Assembly (NCBI GenBank): GCA_905235695.1 | Contig: CAJOMW010000026.1 | Location: 1-20,900 of the forward strand | Direction of reading: 5' to 3' | Source: an uncultured Clostridia bacterium | Lineage (GTDB): Bacteria > Bacillota > Clostridia > Oscillospirales > CAG-382 | Length of the DNA: 20,900 bases | In this document: in pieces, positions 7,353 to 15,199 of the stretch | How positions within the stretch are numbered: position 1 is the first letter of the stretch | Layout of the letters: each line of letters opens with the position of its first letter | Notes under the pieces: model-generated | The model's database searches: none | The model's input: the letters and a program-made list of their open reading frames with translations, nothing else | What the model was told of the DNA's origin: nothing | Translations under genes and position numbers: made by a program

Positions 7353-8655
7353 ATGAACAAAAAGCTCTCGTCGTTCTTCGTGGATCCGAAGACGGCGAAA
7401 AAACGTAGCTCTGCTGCTTCTCATGGTTTTTCTCGTGGTATACGCATGCTTTCAGATAATACCGACGTTTACCGATAAGATAGAGACCGAGAATGCATAT
7501 CTCGTCAGCGTATACGACGCAACCGAGACGGAGGCGTATATCATCCGCGACGAGCATGTAATAAGCAAGGATTCGGGAGGAGTTCTCGTCACACTCGTTA
7601 AGGACGGCGAGCGAGTCTCGAAGGGACAGGCTTTTGCAAACGTGTACAACACCGAGGATACCGTCGATCTCCAGGAGCAGATAAACAGGATAGACAGAAA
7701 GATAGAAATTCTTGAAAAGAGCGCTATCGACACCGATATGTACGTTACGGACATATCAAAGACCGACAGCGATATAAACGGCTATATGAATATGCTTTAC
7801 GAGGGCGTTGCGGACGGAGATCTGTCAGAAATGGTCAACGTCGAAAAGGAGCTTCTCGTAGGGCTGAACAAGAAGAACATAATCATAAACATGACCGAGA
7901 GCTACACAAACGAGATAGCATCTCTCGAAGCAGAAAGAAGAGCCATTGAGAGCCGCATAAATGCCGTTTCGCACAGACTTTATGCAACGCAGTCGGGATA
8001 CTTTTACGGCGACGTCGACGGCTATGAAAACATATTTGTCCCCGAAATGCTGAGCGGTCTTACCATGGACGCCTTCAAGCAGACGGAGTCAAAGAGCCCT
8101 GACAGCTCCGTCATTGACGGAAGCTACGGCAAGATAGTTACGGATTTCGTTTGGAACGTCGTCGCCAAGGCAGACAAAGAGAGTGCGGCAAAGTACGTTA
8201 CCGGCAGAAGCTATACCGTGACGTTCCCCTCATTTTCCGATGAGGAGATGACAATGAAGCTGATTGACATAATCAAGACAACGTCCGACGAAAAGGCGCT
8301 GCTCGTATTCAGAGCAAATACTGCCCCCGAGGACTTCACGTTTCTCCGTAAGCAGCAGATGAACGTAATAAACGACAAGCATACGGGACTTGCAGTGCCT
8401 AAAAGCGCACTTAGAATAGTCGGCGGAGAAAAGGGAGTTTACATACTCGACGGCGATATAGTGAGATTCAGAATGGTTGACATAATTTATGAGAACGATG
8501 ACTATTATCTCGTGCTGGATCCGTCAACCCTCGACGAGGATGAGAAAAAGGAATGGCTCAGTTCTCACGAGGAAGACGTATATCCGTACATATCACTGTA
8601 CGATAACGTAATAGTCAGCGGAAAAGCACTGTTTGACGGAAAGACGATAGCTTAG
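7353..8655 (+). CDS. HlyD-like single-pass membrane protein, reading frame shifted near its 5' end
   Basis: The ATG at 7353 has a strong AGGAGG (7338-7343) nine bases upstream and encodes MNKKLSSFFVDPKTAKK, but this frame stops at about 7465. The rest of the protein is in the +1 frame. There, the stretch just after the A6 run (7398-7403) reads NVALLLLMVFLVVYACFQII, a complete membrane helix, and continues to 8655. One base fewer in the A run would join both parts into a protein of about 433 residues. Taken alone, the intact frame from ATG 7423 lacks a ribosome binding site and cuts the helix. After the helix comes a lipoyl/HlyD-like hairpin (VKDGERVSKGQ), a long coiled-coil region, and a beta-rich C-terminal part (HTGLAVPKSALRIVGGEKGV), as in HlyD-type adaptors. 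Similar proteins sit upstream of yggS-sepF in many Clostridia; their function is not established. Confidence 0.75.
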
Positions 8656-8693
8656 GCGGCTTTGATAAGCCAACTTGAAGGGACTGATAGAAA

Positions 8694-9446
8694 ATGGCGG
8701 AGAAATTTTCTCATGAGAAGATATTGCAGAATCTCGCCGAGATCAGAGAAAACGTGAAAGCGGCGGCGGAGAGCGCCGGCAGAAGCGAAAGCGACGTAAA
8801 GATACTTGCCGCAACAAAGACGGTTGACGCAGAAACTATAAATTTTGCAATAGCCTCCGGCGTAAAGTACATCGGAGAGAACAGGGTACAGGAGCTGCTC
8901 GAAAAGTACGACAAGCTCGACCGTGACAACGTCGAGATACACTTTATAGGAAGGCTCCAGACCAATAAAGTCAAGTATATAATCGACAAGGTAAAGATGA
9001 TACATTCCGTCGACTCGCTGCGCCTTGCAAAGGAGATAGACCGGCAGGCGAAAAAGCACTCGCTCGTGATGGACGTGCTCGTTGAAATAAACGTAGCGGG
9101 GGAAGAGAGCAAGGGCGGAGTAGGCTTTGACGAAGACGCAATATGCGAGATGCTTTGCGAAATATCAAAGCTCGAAAACGTTCGCGTCGTGGGGCTTATG
9201 ACTATCCCTCCGATATGTGAGAACGACGCAAATATTAATGAGCTTGACGACAGTTCAAAAAAAGTTTACAAAAACGGCAAATATTTTGAAAAAATATCAA
9301 AATTGTTTATTGACATATCGGACAAAAAGTTAGATAATATATATATGTATGAGTTATCTATGGGAATGTCTGATGATTACGAGTCTGCGGTCGCACACGG
9401 AGCGACGTACGTACGGCTCGGAAGGTCGATATTCGGCGACAGATGA
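8694..9446 (+). CDS. yggS: YggS/YlmE-type PLP-binding homeostasis protein
   Basis: A 250-residue alanine-racemase-fold protein. YggS proteins bind PLP and keep vitamin B6 and amino-acid pools balanced. Visible motifs: AATKTV with the PLP lysine Lys42; IGENRVQELLEKY; HFIGRLQTNKVKYI; VVGLMTIPP; ELSMGMSDDYESAV; and the phosphate-binding ending VRLGRSIFG. It is slightly longer than the usual 225-235 residues; the extra length falls around residues 180-205. The DNA there (about 9228-9375) is much more AT-rich than the rest of the gene. AAGGGA stands about ten bases before the ATG. It is in the ylm cluster between the HlyD-like gene and sepF. Confidence 0.93.
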   Translation: MAEKFSHEKILQNLAEIRENVKAAAESAGRSESDVKILAATKTVDAETINFAIASGVKYIGENRVQELLEKYDKLDRDNVEIHFIGRLQTNKVKYIIDKVKMIHSVDSLRLAKEIDRQAKKHSLVMDVLVEINVAGEESKGGVGFDEDAICEMLCEISKLENVRVVGLMTIPPICENDANINELDDSSKKVYKNGKYFEKISKLFIDISDKKLDNIYMYELSMGMSDDYESAVAHGATYVRLGRSIFGDR

Positions 9447-9499
9447 CTGTATTTGCGAAAATTTAAAATTTATAATATTTAAACACGGAGGTATAAAAA

Positions 9500-9964
9500 A
9501 TGGGACTCAAGGATTTTAAGGAAAAGCTGTTTCCGTCTGAATTCAGCGAGGATGACAGCGATATTTACGACGATGAATACGTGGAGGAAGAAAAGAACGA
9601 GAGAGCTCCCGTTCAGGCTCCTTACGATCAGCCCTCAAACACTTCACCCAGAAGAAACGGCGGCGTTGGCATAGCTTCAAGCTCGTCTATAGAGATGAAG
9701 GTCGTCACCCCCACAAAGTTTGAGACCGTTACTCAGATAGCGGATCTTCTCATAGCTAGGAAGACGGTTCTTCTCAACCTCGAAAACACCAACAGAGAGA
9801 CCGCAAAGAGACTTATCGACTTCCTCTCGGGCGTAGCTTACGCACTCGGCGGAGACGCACAGAAGGTAGCCGACAACACCTTTGCAATTACCCCCAACAA
9901 CGTTGACGTTTCGAGCGAGTCTGTCGGACAGGACGAGCCTGCAGACGATGAGGTCGGATTCTGA
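9500..9964 (+). CDS. sepF: Cell division protein SepF
   Basis: A 154-residue protein. SepF tethers FtsZ to the membrane and helps organise the Z ring. The N-terminal MGLKDFKEKLF fits the amphipathic membrane-binding helix. An acidic, low-complexity linker follows (to about residue 65), then the conserved core: VVTPTKFETVTQIADLL, VLLNLENTNRETAKRLIDFL, SGVAYALGGDAQKVADNTF. The tail is acidic. Start supported by GGAGGT (9487-9492) seven bases upstream. The AT-rich gap before it holds a TATAAT (9471-9476) but no good -35, so a separate promoter is only possible. It is followed by yggT after 3 bp. Confidence 0.95.
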   Translation: MGLKDFKEKLFPSEFSEDDSDIYDDEYVEEEKNERAPVQAPYDQPSNTSPRRNGGVGIASSSSIEMKVVTPTKFETVTQIADLLIARKTVLLNLENTNRETAKRLIDFLSGVAYALGGDAQKVADNTFAITPNNVDVSSESVGQDEPADDEVGF

Positions 9965-9967
9965 TAA

Positions 9968-10234
9968 ATGCTCTATACTGCGGCGCTTATTGTCTTAAAT
10001 GCTGTAAGGCTGATACTTGAGGTATTTTACGTTATTCTGATAATCAGAGCGATTCTCTCGTGGCTTCCGATATCGGGCAACGCATTTACAAATTTCATTT
10101 ACGCTGTCACCGAACCGGTTCTCAGACCTGTGAGAAACCTTCTTATGCGCTCGAGCGCAGTTGCTTCGCTTCCGATAGACCTTTCTTTTCTCGTAGTGCT
10201 TGTGGTCATTCAGATCCTTATAGTAATCCTATGA
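9968..10234 (+). CDS. yggT: YggT/YlmG-family small membrane protein
   Basis: An 88-residue protein with two hydrophobic segments (residues about 3-28 and 65-88) and the family motifs VILIIRAILSWLPI and NFIYAVTEPVLRPVRNLL. YlmG/YggT proteins lie next to sepF in many bacteria and in relatives of chloroplasts affect membrane-linked division or nucleoid organisation; the molecular role is not settled. The start lies 3 bp after sepF. Its TGA (10232-10234) overlaps an ATG at 10231, the usual ATGA junction with ylmH. Confidence 0.9.
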   Translation: MLYTAALIVLNAVRLILEVFYVILIIRAILSWLPISGNAFTNFIYAVTEPVLRPVRNLLMRSSAVASLPIDLSFLVVLVVIQILIVIL

Positions 10235-10999
10235 GCTTCGGCACGCATAAGAGACCTCTGCGACAGAAGTGAGCGCAATTACTGCCCGTGCTTTACGGCT
10301 TTTCTGACACCCGAGGAGCAGGTATATGCCGCAAGGGAGGCAGAGACCTTCGGCGGTGTGTTTATGCTGTCTTTCGGCGGCTTCGGCGGCTCCGAGCGAA
10401 ATGTGTTCGGCTTCTTCCCGGAGGAGATATTTTTAAGACCTTCGGAAGGCAGTGCCGAAAAAGAGTACCACGGGTATTTTCCGATATCGTTTGTGCTTGT
10501 GTCAGGCTCAGGTTACCGCGAGTTTTCGCACAGGGACGTGCTCGGCTCGCTCATATCGCTCGGCATAAAGCGCGAGATGATAGGGGATATTTACCTTATA
10601 GATCCGTATAATGCGTATGTTGCGGTAATTGAAAGCGTAGCGGACTTTATATGCCGGGATCTCGAATACGTGTCGAGAGATAAGGTAAAAACAAGGATAG
10701 CCGACAAGGGCGAAGTGCCGGAAAAAGAGCAAAAGTTTGAAGACATATCGCTGACTGTCTCATCAATGCGTCTCGATGCGGTTGTGGCGTCGCTTCTGTG
10801 CCTTGCAAGAGACAAGGCGAAGAAGCTCATAGACGAGGGAAGAGTCAGCATAAACCACGAGGCTGTCTTTGCCTATGACAGAGACGTGCGAGAGGGCGAC
10901 GTGCTTTCCGTAAAGGGATACGGCAGGTTCAAAACCGATGCGCTTCTCGGACAAACGTCAAAGGGCAGACACAGAGTCGTAGTGAGAAAATATATATGA
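10231..10999 (+). CDS. ylmH: YlmH-type S4-domain RNA-binding protein, start region frameshifted
   Basis: The C-terminal part is a clear S4 RNA-binding domain (MRLDAVVASLLCLARDKAKK, LIDEGRVSINH). The centre (GGFGGSERNVFGFFPEE; HRDVLGSLISLGIKREMIGD) matches YlmH. The first in-frame start is GTG 10358, but coding similarity clearly begins earlier: the same frame back to 10235 reads ARIRDLCDRSERNYCPCF then TAFLTPEEQVYAAREAE, the expected N-terminus. No ATG, GTG or TTG exists there. The ATG at 10231, overlapping the yggT stop, is one base out of frame, so one extra base between about 10234 and 10250 is likely. The joined product would be about 255 residues, the family's usual length. YlmH binds RNA and has been linked to stalled large ribosomal subunits in quality control, and to division. 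Confidence 0.8.
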
Positions 11000-11006
11000 A
11001 TGCAAT

Positions 11007-11033
11007 GCACGGATACCCGAAAAGTATCTGTGC
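11007..11033 (+). other. Stem-loop between ylmH and divIVA
   Basis: A 10-bp stem (GCACGGATAC 11007-11016 with GTATCTGTGC 11024-11033, one G-U pair, loop CCGAAAA). No T run follows, so it is not a normal intrinsic terminator. It could be an RNA-stability or processing element that sets divIVA levels apart from the upstream genes. Confidence 0.45.
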
Positions 11034-11085
11034 GCTGTTATGATTTTGATGATTAAAGTTTTACGATGCTTTACGAAAGGAAGGA

Positions 11086-11688
11086 ATGAATATGGTATCT
11101 CCGTCGGAACTCAAAAAGAAAGAATTTACTAAGTCGATCAAAGGCTATTCACCTGCGGAAGTAGACGAGTACATAGCATATCTCATCGCTAATTATTCGG
11201 AAGCCGTAAAGGAATATGCGGAGCTTGAAAAGAAGTACAGATCGGCTCTTGAAAAGATAGATGCGGCAAAGGACGAGGAGAGCGCCATATCCGCCCTTAT
11301 AGTCAATGCTCAGAAAATGGCGGACACCATAGTAAATGACGCAAACGAAAAGGCGAGGGCGGTCACCGAATCCGTCAGCGACAGCTGCGACAAGATACTT
11401 TCGGTATACAAGCAGAACGTAATTGCCGAGCGCAACAAGCTCGCAGAGATGGAAAAGAAAGCGGTCGAATTCAAGGAGTCGCTGTATGCGGCGTACCGCA
11501 CTCATATAGAGGCTATTGACAAGATACTGCCCGACGAGGAGAAGGACAGCATCTCCGACGCCACCGAGGAAGAGCTTGTTGATGCTGCAATAGACCTTGC
11601 ATCTCAAAAAATCAAGGAAAACTCGGACGACCTTGACGTTCTTCCGTTCGGACAGGAAAAGGAATCCGAAGACGGAGAGAACTCTTGA
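11086..11688 (+). CDS. divIVA: DivIVA-family cell division/polarity protein
   Basis: A 200-residue protein. The N-terminal domain carries the DivIVA signature (SPSELKKKEFTKSIKGYSPA, then EVDEYI), which in the family binds curved membrane. Most of the rest, to about residue 150, is charged and heptad-like, as expected for the coiled-coil oligomerisation region. The tail is acidic. DivIVA marks division sites and poles and recruits partners. ATG 11086 has GAAAGGAAGGA directly upstream; a second ATG at 11092 is equally well spaced from the 3' half of that run, so the first two residues are uncertain. It is the last gene of the ylm group before a perfect hairpin. Confidence 0.92.
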   Translation: MNMVSPSELKKKEFTKSIKGYSPAEVDEYIAYLIANYSEAVKEYAELEKKYRSALEKIDAAKDEESAISALIVNAQKMADTIVNDANEKARAVTESVSDSCDKILSVYKQNVIAERNKLAEMEKKAVEFKESLYAAYRTHIEAIDKILPDEEKDSISDATEEELVDAAIDLASQKIKENSDDLDVLPFGQEKESEDGENS

Positions 11689-11717
11689 GGCGGCGCACAG
11701 AAAATAACCGCATGAAT

Positions 11718-11750
11718 AATATCGTTAGAATCTTGGGTTCTAACGATATT
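11718..11750. other. Perfect 13-bp inverted repeat after divIVA
   Basis: AATATCGTTAGAA (11718-11730) and its exact reverse complement (11738-11750) are separated by TCTTGGG. The stem is AU-rich, and only a scattered T-rich stretch (ATTTGTGCTAAATTTT) follows. It may be a weak terminator of the ylm-divIVA operon, an RNA-stability hairpin or an operator; the sequence does not decide. Confidence 0.6.
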
Positions 11751-11785
11751 TGTGCTAAATTTTGAAAATAAAATATTACGATAAA

Positions 11786-11854
11786 CGGGCAAGAAACATG
11801 GCAAGGCGCATGAAAAAAGCCGCCTGAAATCGCATTTTTGCCCGGCGGAAAGGA
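11786..11854 (+). promoter_or_regulatory. Structured leader of ileS with two exclusive pairings
   Basis: Fold A: CGGGCAA (11786-11792) pairs with TTGCCCG (11838-11844), enclosing AGGCG (11804-11808) paired with CGCCT (11821-11825). Fold B: CCGCC (11820-11824) pairs with GGCGG (11844-11848), next to the ribosome binding site AAAGGA (11849-11854). The folds share bases and cannot coexist; fold B would crowd the ribosome binding site. No T-box sequence (AGGGTGGnACCGCG) is seen, although T-boxes are common before ileS in Firmicutes. No clear promoter was found. Confidence 0.4.
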
Positions 11855-11863
11855 ACAATCAAA

Positions 11864-14686
11864 ATGCCAAAGGACTATGCAAAAACTTTAAATCTGCCGA
11901 AGACGGAATTTTCCATGAGGGCAAATCTTCCTCAGCGTGAGCCTGCTACTCAGAAGAAGTGGGCTGACGAGGATATATACAAGAAAATGCTCAAGAGGAA
12001 CGAGGGACACGACTCATTCGTGCTCCACGACGGTCCTCCCTTCTCGAACGGCAATATACACATGGGAACCGCCCTCAACAAGGTGCTCAAAGACATTATA
12101 TGCAAGTCAAAGTCTATGACCGGCTACTATACCAACTACATTCCCGGTTGGGACAACCACGGTATGCCTATCGAGAGTGCCATAATCAAGCAGAACAAGC
12201 TCGACAGAAAAAAGATGAGCATTTCGGAGTTCAGAAGCGCCTGCTTCGACTTTGCAAACAAGTTCGTCGGCATTCAGATGGATTCCTTCAAGAGACTCGG
12301 CGTGCTCGGAGACTGGGACAATCCGTATCTTACCATGAAGCCCTCTTTCGAAGCGGAGGAAGTAAAGGTATTCGGAGAAATGTACAGGAAGGGCTATATA
12401 TACAAGGGGCTGAAGCCCGTATATTGGTGCCCGTCAGATGAGACGGCTCTTGCGGAAGCGGAGATAGAGTACGCAGACGACAAGTGTACGTCGGTATATG
12501 TAAAGTTCAAGGTAGCCGACGACAAGGGGCTTATAGGTGACGCTTGCGACTTAGACAAGACGTATTTCGTGATCTGGACGACGACTATATGGACGCTTCC
12601 AGGAAACGTAGCAATAGCGCTGCACCCAAGGGAAAAGTACGCTCTTGTCAAGGCGTCGAACGGCGAGAATTATATAGTTGCCGAGGCGCTTGCCGAGAAG
12701 GTAATGAAGATAGGCGGCTTTGAGAGCTATGAAATCGCAAAGACATTTACGGGCGCAGAGCTGGAGTTTGCAACAGCTCATCATCCGTTCCTCGACAGGC
12801 TCAGCACGGTAGTAAACGCAGACTATGTAACCATGGAAAGCGGTACCGGCTGTGTACACACGGCTCCCGGATACGGCGTAGACGACTATTTCACGGGTAT
12901 GAAGTACAATATGGACATAGTTGTTACGGTGGACGACAAGGGCTACCAGACCGAGGGCGCAGGAAAGTTTGCAGGTCTCAAGTACGACGCTTCAAACGAG
13001 GCTATACTCGAAGATATGAAGCAGAGCGGAGCGCTGTTTGCCTCAGAGGAGATGCAGCACCAGTATCCGCACTGCTGGAGATGTAAGAATCCGATAATCT
13101 TCCGTGCGACACCTCAGTGGTTCTGCTCGGTGGAGGCGTTCAAGGACGAGGCAGAAAAGGCCTGCAAGAACGTTGAATGGATACCCGGCTGGGGTGAAAA
13201 CAGAATGATTGCCATGGTCAAGGAGAGAGCCGACTGGTGTATCTCCCGTCAGCGCCATTGGGGACTTCCGATACCGGTATTCTACTGTGAAGAATGTAGT
13301 AAACCCGTCTGCACGGACGAGACAATAGCAAAGGTATCCGAGATTTTTGGCGCAAAGGGCTCGAATGCCTGGTTTGACCTTGAGGCAAAGGATCTTCTCC
13401 CCGAAGGCTTTGTATGCCCTCACTGCGGAGGAAAGACGTTTACAAAAGAGACAGACACGCTCGACGGCTGGTTTGACTCCGGCTCGTCGCACAGAGCTGT
13501 AATAAAGGATATAAAGTGGCCGGTAGACCTCTATCTCGAGGGTGCGGATCAGTACAGAGGCTGGTTCCAGTCGTCGCTCCTTACGGCGATAGGAAGCGGC
13601 ATGGGAAGCGCTCCCTACAAGCAGATACTCACACACGGCTGGGTGGTTGACGGCGAAGGCAAGGCTATGCACAAGTCGCTCGGAAATTCAATATATCCCG
13701 AAGACGTCATAAAGGTTTACGGTGCGGATCTGCTCAGACTTTGGGTTGCTTCATCGGACTACACGGTTGACGTAAGAGTTTCGGACGACATATTCAAGCA
13801 GCTGTCCGAGATATACAGAAAAATAAGAAACACCTCGAGAATACTCCTTGCAAACATGGGAAATCCCGAGGAGGACTTCGATCCCAATAAGGATATGATA
13901 CCCTTTGAGGAAATGGAGCCTATCGACAAGTGGATAGTTTCCCGCTTCAACTCCCTCTCCGGCAGAGTCAGAAAGGCTTATAACTCCTACGAGTTCCACC
14001 TAATATATCACGACATACACAACTTCTGTGCCATAGACCTCTCAAAGCTGTATATCGACATAAGCAAGGACAGAGTGTACGTCGAGAGCAAGAACTCAAA
14101 GAAGAGAAGAAGCGCACAGACGGCGATGTACTATATTCTGAACGGCTTTACAAAGCTCATTGCGCCTATCCTTTCGTATACTGCCGAGGAAATATGGCTC
14201 TTTATGCCGCACACCTCTTCGGACAACGCCGAGAGCGTATTCCTCAACGATATGCCCGACTTCAGAAGCGACCTCGAATTTAAGGATATAACCGAAAAGT
14301 ACGACAAGCTCTTTGAGGTGAGAGACGACGTTATGAAGGCACTCGAGCTTGCAAGAGCCGAGAAGCTCATAGGCAAATCGCTCGACGCATCCGTTGTAAT
14401 ATATGCAAAGCCGGACAGCGAGGAGATGAAGCTCTTCAAGTATTTTGAGAGCGAGCTTTCGGATATATTCATCTGCTCGGGCACAGTCCTTTCGGACGGA
14501 GCTCCCGAGGACGGCGCATTTACCGACACGGTATCCGGCATTGCCGTAAAAGTCAAGGCGGCAAGCGGAGAAAAGTGCGACAGATGCTGGTTCATAAAGG
14601 ACGACGTAACTGACGATGGCGACGGACAGCACCTCTGCGCAAGATGCGCAAGGATCGTAAGCGCAGATTTTCCCAGTCTTGATTAA
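11864..14686 (+). CDS. ileS: Isoleucine--tRNA ligase
   Basis: A 940-residue class I synthetase that charges tRNA-Ile with isoleucine. In order: the HIGH region as GPPFSNGNIHMGTALNK (HMGT at 66-69); the editing (CP1) domain with TTIWTLPGN and TGCVHTAPGYGVDDY; WISR-type CISRQRHWGLPIPVFYCE; DSGSSHRAV; YLEGADQYRGWFQSSLL; and the KMSKS loop as KAMHKSLGNSIYPEDV. The anticodon-binding domain follows, and the C-terminus has the zinc ribbon CDRCWF and CARCARIV. Length and the C-terminal zinc site fit the ordinary bacterial type. AAAGGA lies nine bases before the ATG. The stop codon is followed directly by the lspA ATG. Confidence 0.98.
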   Translation: MPKDYAKTLNLPKTEFSMRANLPQREPATQKKWADEDIYKKMLKRNEGHDSFVLHDGPPFSNGNIHMGTALNKVLKDIICKSKSMTGYYTNYIPGWDNHGMPIESAIIKQNKLDRKKMSISEFRSACFDFANKFVGIQMDSFKRLGVLGDWDNPYLTMKPSFEAEEVKVFGEMYRKGYIYKGLKPVYWCPSDETALAEAEIEYADDKCTSVYVKFKVADDKGLIGDACDLDKTYFVIWTTTIWTLPGNVAIALHPREKYALVKASNGENYIVAEALAEKVMKIGGFESYEIAKTFTGAELEFATAHHPFLDRLSTVVNADYVTMESGTGCVHTAPGYGVDDYFTGMKYNMDIVVTVDDKGYQTEGAGKFAGLKYDASNEAILEDMKQSGALFASEEMQHQYPHCWRCKNPIIFRATPQWFCSVEAFKDEAEKACKNVEWIPGWGENRMIAMVKERADWCISRQRHWGLPIPVFYCEECSKPVCTDETIAKVSEIFGAKGSNAWFDLEAKDLLPEGFVCPHCGGKTFTKETDTLDGWFDSGSSHRAVIKDIKWPVDLYLEGADQYRGWFQSSLLTAIGSGMGSAPYKQILTHGWVVDGEGKAMHKSLGNSIYPEDVIKVYGADLLRLWVASSDYTVDVRVSDDIFKQLSEIYRKIRNTSRILLANMGNPEEDFDPNKDMIPFEEMEPIDKWIVSRFNSLSGRVRKAYNSYEFHLIYHDIHNFCAIDLSKLYIDISKDRVYVESKNSKKRRSAQTAMYYILNGFTKLIAPILSYTAEEIWLFMPHTSSDNAESVFLNDMPDFRSDLEFKDITEKYDKLFEVRDDVMKALELARAEKLIGKSLDASVVIYAKPDSEEMKLFKYFESELSDIFICSGTVLSDGAPEDGAFTDTVSGIAVKVKAASGEKCDRCWFIKDDVTDDGDGQHLCARCARIVSADFPSLD

Positions 14687-15199
14687 ATGATAAGCGCATT
14701 TATTATTTCGGCTCTTGTCATCGTGCTTGATATTTCGCTGAAATACCTCGTATACACGAATATGAGCGTAGGCGACACGATACCGGTCATAAAAGGCGTA
14801 CTCAATATAACCTACGTACAAAATACCGGAGCGGCCTTCGGAATACTCAGCCAGCATCGCTGGATATTCCTCGTGCTGTCATGTCTGCTTATAGTTCTCG
14901 TTGCGCTGTTTATTCTGCTATGCAAGAATTATCACAGGCTCACGTATATCTCTGCGGCGCTTGTGCTCGGCGGAGGTATAGGCAACATGGTTGACAGGAT
15001 AGCTCTCGGATACGTCGTTGACTATATCGACTTCAAGATGTTCGATTTTTGGGTGTGGGTATTCAATGCGGCGGACGCCGCCGTCTGCATAGGAGCGGCT
15101 CTGTTTGTCATTTACCTCGTATTTTTTGACGGCAAGATGACAAAAGCCGGCAAAAAAGCGGTGCTTTTTGATAGGAAAGCGGAAAAAGACAATGAGTGA
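14687..15199 (+). CDS. lspA: Lipoprotein signal peptidase (signal peptidase II)
   Basis: A 170-residue membrane aspartyl protease that cuts the signal peptide from prolipoproteins after lipid attachment. Four membrane helices can be seen. Family motifs: the N-terminal LDISLKY (Asp15, Lys19); YVQNTGAAFGIL (44-54); GGGIGNMVDR (95-104); VVDYID with catalytic Asp112; and FNAAD with catalytic Asp130. The spacing of the two catalytic Asp residues is normal. The start directly follows the ileS TAA, so translation is probably coupled, and rluD starts within its 3' end. Confidence 0.97.
   Translation: MISAFIISALVIVLDISLKYLVYTNMSVGDTIPVIKGVLNITYVQNTGAAFGILSQHRWIFLVLSCLLIVLVALFILLCKNYHRLTYISAALVLGGGIGNMVDRIALGYVVDYIDFKMFDFWVWVFNAADAAVCIGAALFVIYLVFFDGKMTKAGKKAVLFDRKAEKDNE

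Noticed and set aside
6498..7424. 308-codon - strand frame opposite miaA
   Set aside because: Low-complexity shadow of a clear miaA gene, with no family motif and no ribosome binding site.
10288..10611. 107-codon + strand frame overlapping the ylmH start
   Set aside because: Arginine-rich shadow frame; the ylmH frame has the family motifs.
11689..11863. T-box riboswitch before ileS
   Set aside because: No T-box consensus or antiterminator/terminator pair with a U-tract could be found.
13043..13672. 209-codon - strand frame inside ileS
   Set aside because: Antisense shadow of conserved ileS sequence.
14096..14857. 253-codon - strand frame opposite the ileS end and lspA
   Set aside because: Opposes two certain genes and shows only composition-driven residues.
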